This document shows, one piece after another, positions 62,134 to 64,000 of a stretch of 64,000 nucleotides of DNA. Both the position numbers and the translations under genes were made by a program. The notes under the pieces were generated by a model. It ran no database searches, was not told the DNA's origin, and worked only from the letters and a program-made list of their open reading frames with translations. Position 1 is the first letter of the stretch. Each line of letters begins with the position of its first letter. Source of the DNA: Sphaerisporangium siamense (GTDB lineage Bacteria > Actinomycetota > Actinomycetes > Streptosporangiales > Streptosporangiaceae); contig NZ_JACHND010000001.1 in assembly GCF_014205275.1 (NCBI RefSeq), positions 310,001 to 374,000 on the forward strand. The letters are read 5' to 3'.

Positions 62134-63147
62134 GTGACCTACAGGGCCGAGTACATCTGGATCGACGGCACCGAGCCGACCGCTCGCCTCCGGTCGAAGA
62201 CGAAGGTCCTCGCCGACGGCGCCGAGCTGCCGGACTGGGGCTTCGACGGGTCCAGCACGAACCAGGCGCCGGGCAAGGCGTCCGACTGCGTGCTCCGGCC
62301 GGTCTTCACCTGTCCGGACCCGATCCGCGGCGGCGACGACGTCCTCGTGCTGTGCGAGGTGCTGCTCCCGGACATGACCCCGCACAAGACCAACACCCGG
62401 GCGCAGCTCACCTCCGTCGCCGAGCGCCACGCCGACCAGGAGTCCTGGTTCGGCATCGAGCAGGAGTACACGTTCTTCAAGGACGGCCGCCCGCTCGGTT
62501 TCCCGGTCGGCGGCTTCCCCGCCCCGCAGGGCTTCTACTACTGCGGCGTCGGCGCGGACGAGGTCTACGGCCGCGACATCGTCGAGGCGCACCTCGACGC
62601 CTGCCTGACGGCCGGTCTGGCCATCTCCGGCATCAACGCCGAGGTCATGCCCGGACAGTGGGAGTTCCAGGTCGGCCCCGGCGGCCCGGTGGAGGTGGCC
62701 GACCAGCTCTGGATCGCCCGCTGGCTGCTGTACCGCATCGCCGAGGACTACGACGTGTCGGCCACGCTCGACCCCAAGCCGGTGAAGGGCGACTGGAACG
62801 GCGCGGGCGCGCACACCAACTTCTCCACGCGCGCGATGCGCTCCGGCTACGAGCCGATCATCACGGCCTGTGAGGCGCTCGGCGAGAAGGCCGACGAGCA
62901 CATCGCGGGCTACGGCGCCGGCATCGAGCGCCGCCTGACGGGCATGCACGAGACCGCCCCCTGGAGCGAGTACCACTACGGCGTGTCGGACCGCGGCGCG
63001 TCGGTCCGCATCCCCTGGCAGGTGGAGGCCGAGAAGAAGGGCTACATCGAGGACCGCCGCCCGAACGCCAACTGCGACCCGTACGTGGTCACCCGGCTGA
63101 TCGTGGGCACGTGCTGCGAGGCTCTGGAGAAGGCCGGCCAGGTCTGA
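62134..63147 (+). CDS. glnII: Glutamine synthetase, GlnII (eukaryotic-like) type
   Basis: A 337-aa ATP-dependent enzyme that makes glutamine from glutamate and ammonia. GlnII features: short length, AEYIWIDGTEPTARLRSKTK, the DGSSTNQAPG loop, the metal-site segment WFGIEQEYTF, the NAEVMPGQWEFQVGP block, and NGAGAHTNFST. The C-terminus ends with RRPNANCDPYVVTRLIV. It lacks the adenylylation-loop tyrosine region of GlnA type I. GAGGGG precedes the GTG. It stands alone and ends at a hairpin. Confidence 0.96.
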   Translation: MTYRAEYIWIDGTEPTARLRSKTKVLADGAELPDWGFDGSSTNQAPGKASDCVLRPVFTCPDPIRGGDDVLVLCEVLLPDMTPHKTNTRAQLTSVAERHADQESWFGIEQEYTFFKDGRPLGFPVGGFPAPQGFYYCGVGADEVYGRDIVEAHLDACLTAGLAISGINAEVMPGQWEFQVGPGGPVEVADQLWIARWLLYRIAEDYDVSATLDPKPVKGDWNGAGAHTNFSTRAMRSGYEPIITACEALGEKADEHIAGYGAGIERRLTGMHETAPWSEYHYGVSDRGASVRIPWQVEAEKKGYIEDRRPNANCDPYVVTRLIVGTCCEALEKAGQV

Positions 63148-63158
63148 CCAGCGACGCC

Positions 63159-63189
63159 GCGCCCGCCCCGCCGTGTTCGGGGCGGGCGC
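63159..63189. terminator. Bidirectional hairpin terminator
   Basis: GCGCCCGCCCCG (63159-63170) and CGGGGCGGGCGC (63178-63189) with a 7-nt loop, between convergent glnII and clpP. Confidence 0.8.
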
Positions 63190-63198
63190 CCTCGCGTC

Positions 63199-63882
63199 TC
63201 AGCGCACCGGGACCGGCTCTTTGACCGACATCCGCTTGCGCGGCAGGAAGACGTCGTCCACCAGGCCGTACGCCTTGGCCTCGTCGGCCGTGAGGATCTT
63301 GTCGCGTTCGATGTCGCGGCGCACGGCGTCGGCGGGCCGGCCGCTGTGCCGGGCGATGAGATCCTCCAGCAGCACGCGCAGCCTCAGGATCTCGCGGGCC
63401 TGGATCTCCATGTCGCTGGACTGCCCGAAGGTGCCCCCGATGGCGGGCTGGTGGAGCAGGACGCGGGACTGCGGCAGCGCGAACCGCTTGCCGGGCGCGC
63501 CCGCCGCCAGCAGCACGGCCGCGGCCGACGCCGCCTGGCCGATGCACACGGTCTGGACCTCGGGCCTGACGAACTGCATCGTGTCGTAGATCGCCGTCAT
63601 GGCCGTGAACGAGCCGCCGGGCGAGTTGATGTAGATGCTGATGTCGCGGTCGGGGTCGATGGACTCCAGGGTCAGCAACTGGGCCATGACGTCGTTGGCC
63701 GAAGTGTCGTCGATCTGCACGCCGAGGAAGATGATGCGGTCCTCGAAGAGCTTGTTGTAGGGGCTGCTCTCCTTGACGCCGTACGTGGTGCGCTCGGTGA
63801 AGGACGGCAGGACGTACCTGGCGTGCACGGGCGCCACACCGGACGGAAGGCCCGGCCGTCCCCGGGAGATCGGGTCGTTCAT
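63199..63882 (-). CDS. clpP: ATP-dependent Clp protease proteolytic subunit
   Basis: A 227-aa serine protease subunit with the catalytic Ser in [14 protein letters not shown], His in RVLLHQPA, and Asp in the [21 protein letters not shown] region. The N-terminus [20 protein letters not shown] is the usual axial region. It forms the ClpP barrel with ClpX or ClpC. It is the second of two tandem clpP genes; the upstream copy ends at 63908. Confidence 0.95.
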   Translation of the reverse strand: MNDPISRGRPGLPSGVAPVHARYVLPSFTERTTYGVKESSPYNKLFEDRIIFLGVQIDDTSANDVMAQLLTLESIDPDRDISIYINSPGGSFTAMTAIYDTMQFVRPEVQTVCIGQAASAAAVLLAAGAPGKRFALPQSRVLLHQPAIGGTFGQSSDMEIQAREILRLRVLLEDLIARHSGRPADAVRRDIERDKILTADEAKAYGLVDDVFLPRKRMSVKEPVPVR

Positions 63883-63907
63883 GCTGGCTCCGTTCGGGGG
63901 GTGACGG

Positions 63908-64000
63908 TCATTCCGGGCCGGGCGAGGAGACGGGGCCCTCGGAAGGGACGTCCCTGGCGTTCGGCACCACCTGGTCGATCAGGCCGTACGTCTTGGCCTC
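63908..64000 (-). CDS. clpP: ClpP subunit, C-terminal end (runs off the right edge)
   Basis: The last 30 residues, [20 protein letters not shown] then [10 protein letters not shown] and TGA, match the ClpP C-terminus (AxAKxYGLID). The body of the gene lies beyond the window. It starts upstream of and on the same strand as the full clpP, 25 bp apart, giving a tandem pair. Confidence 0.85.
   Translation of the reverse strand, partial: EAKTYGLIDQVVPNARDVPSEGPVSSPGPE

Overview
The window is high-GC actinomycete chromosome, most likely Streptosporangiales or a relative. This is inferred from the GC-rich coding with strong third-position bias, the LuxR-type ATPase and SARP regulators, an eukaryotic-like GlnII, tandem clpP genes, many secreted hydrolases, and the XRE/DUF397/ATPase gene sets. 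I see no rRNA, tRNA or CRISPR array.

Left part (1-27.7 kb) is host-type DNA. It holds the N-terminal half of a GH18 chitinase with a perfect palindrome in its leader; a LuxR-family ATPase regulator; a methyltransferase; a large secreted phosphodiester glycosidase-metallophosphoesterase fusion; and a sugar-uptake locus. That locus has a ROK regulator, a lipoprotein binding protein, a single-chain double permease, an aldose epimerase and two SDR oxidoreductases. A truncated IS21 transposase end lies between regulator and transporter. Then follow a methyltransferase, a TMEM175-like membrane protein, an AraC regulator with a snapalysin-like protease and a lipoprotein, an M36 fungalysin, a phosphatase, and an MFS transporter with a TetR regulator and a striking repeat operator.

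Middle part (about 27.8-44.2 kb) is accessory DNA. It opens with decayed fragments of an MFS transporter and a second TetR gene. Next comes an IS256-type element with 29-bp inverted repeats and a 9-bp target duplication, itself split by an IS1182-type element. Next to it is a lower-GC defence island: an NgoMIV-family restriction endonuclease, an HNH-like protein, a ParB-like/SNF2 helicase/DUF3883 operon, a Vsr nuclease and a cytosine-5 methyltransferase. I read this as a restriction-modification system wrapped around a ParB-SNF2-nuclease module that matches no defence system I can name. Then come an XRE-DUF397 pair, an anti-sigma-like ATPase and a DUF6879/DUF6082 cluster.

Right part (44.2-64 kb) is host-type again: an FAD/NAD-binding protein, a glutathionyl-hydroquinone-reductase-like protein, a two-component system, two divergent ABC exporter operons, an AfsR/SARP regulator, a LigD-like 3'-phosphoesterase with a degenerate ligase domain, an Rpn-like nuclease, glutamine synthetase II and tandem clpP genes.
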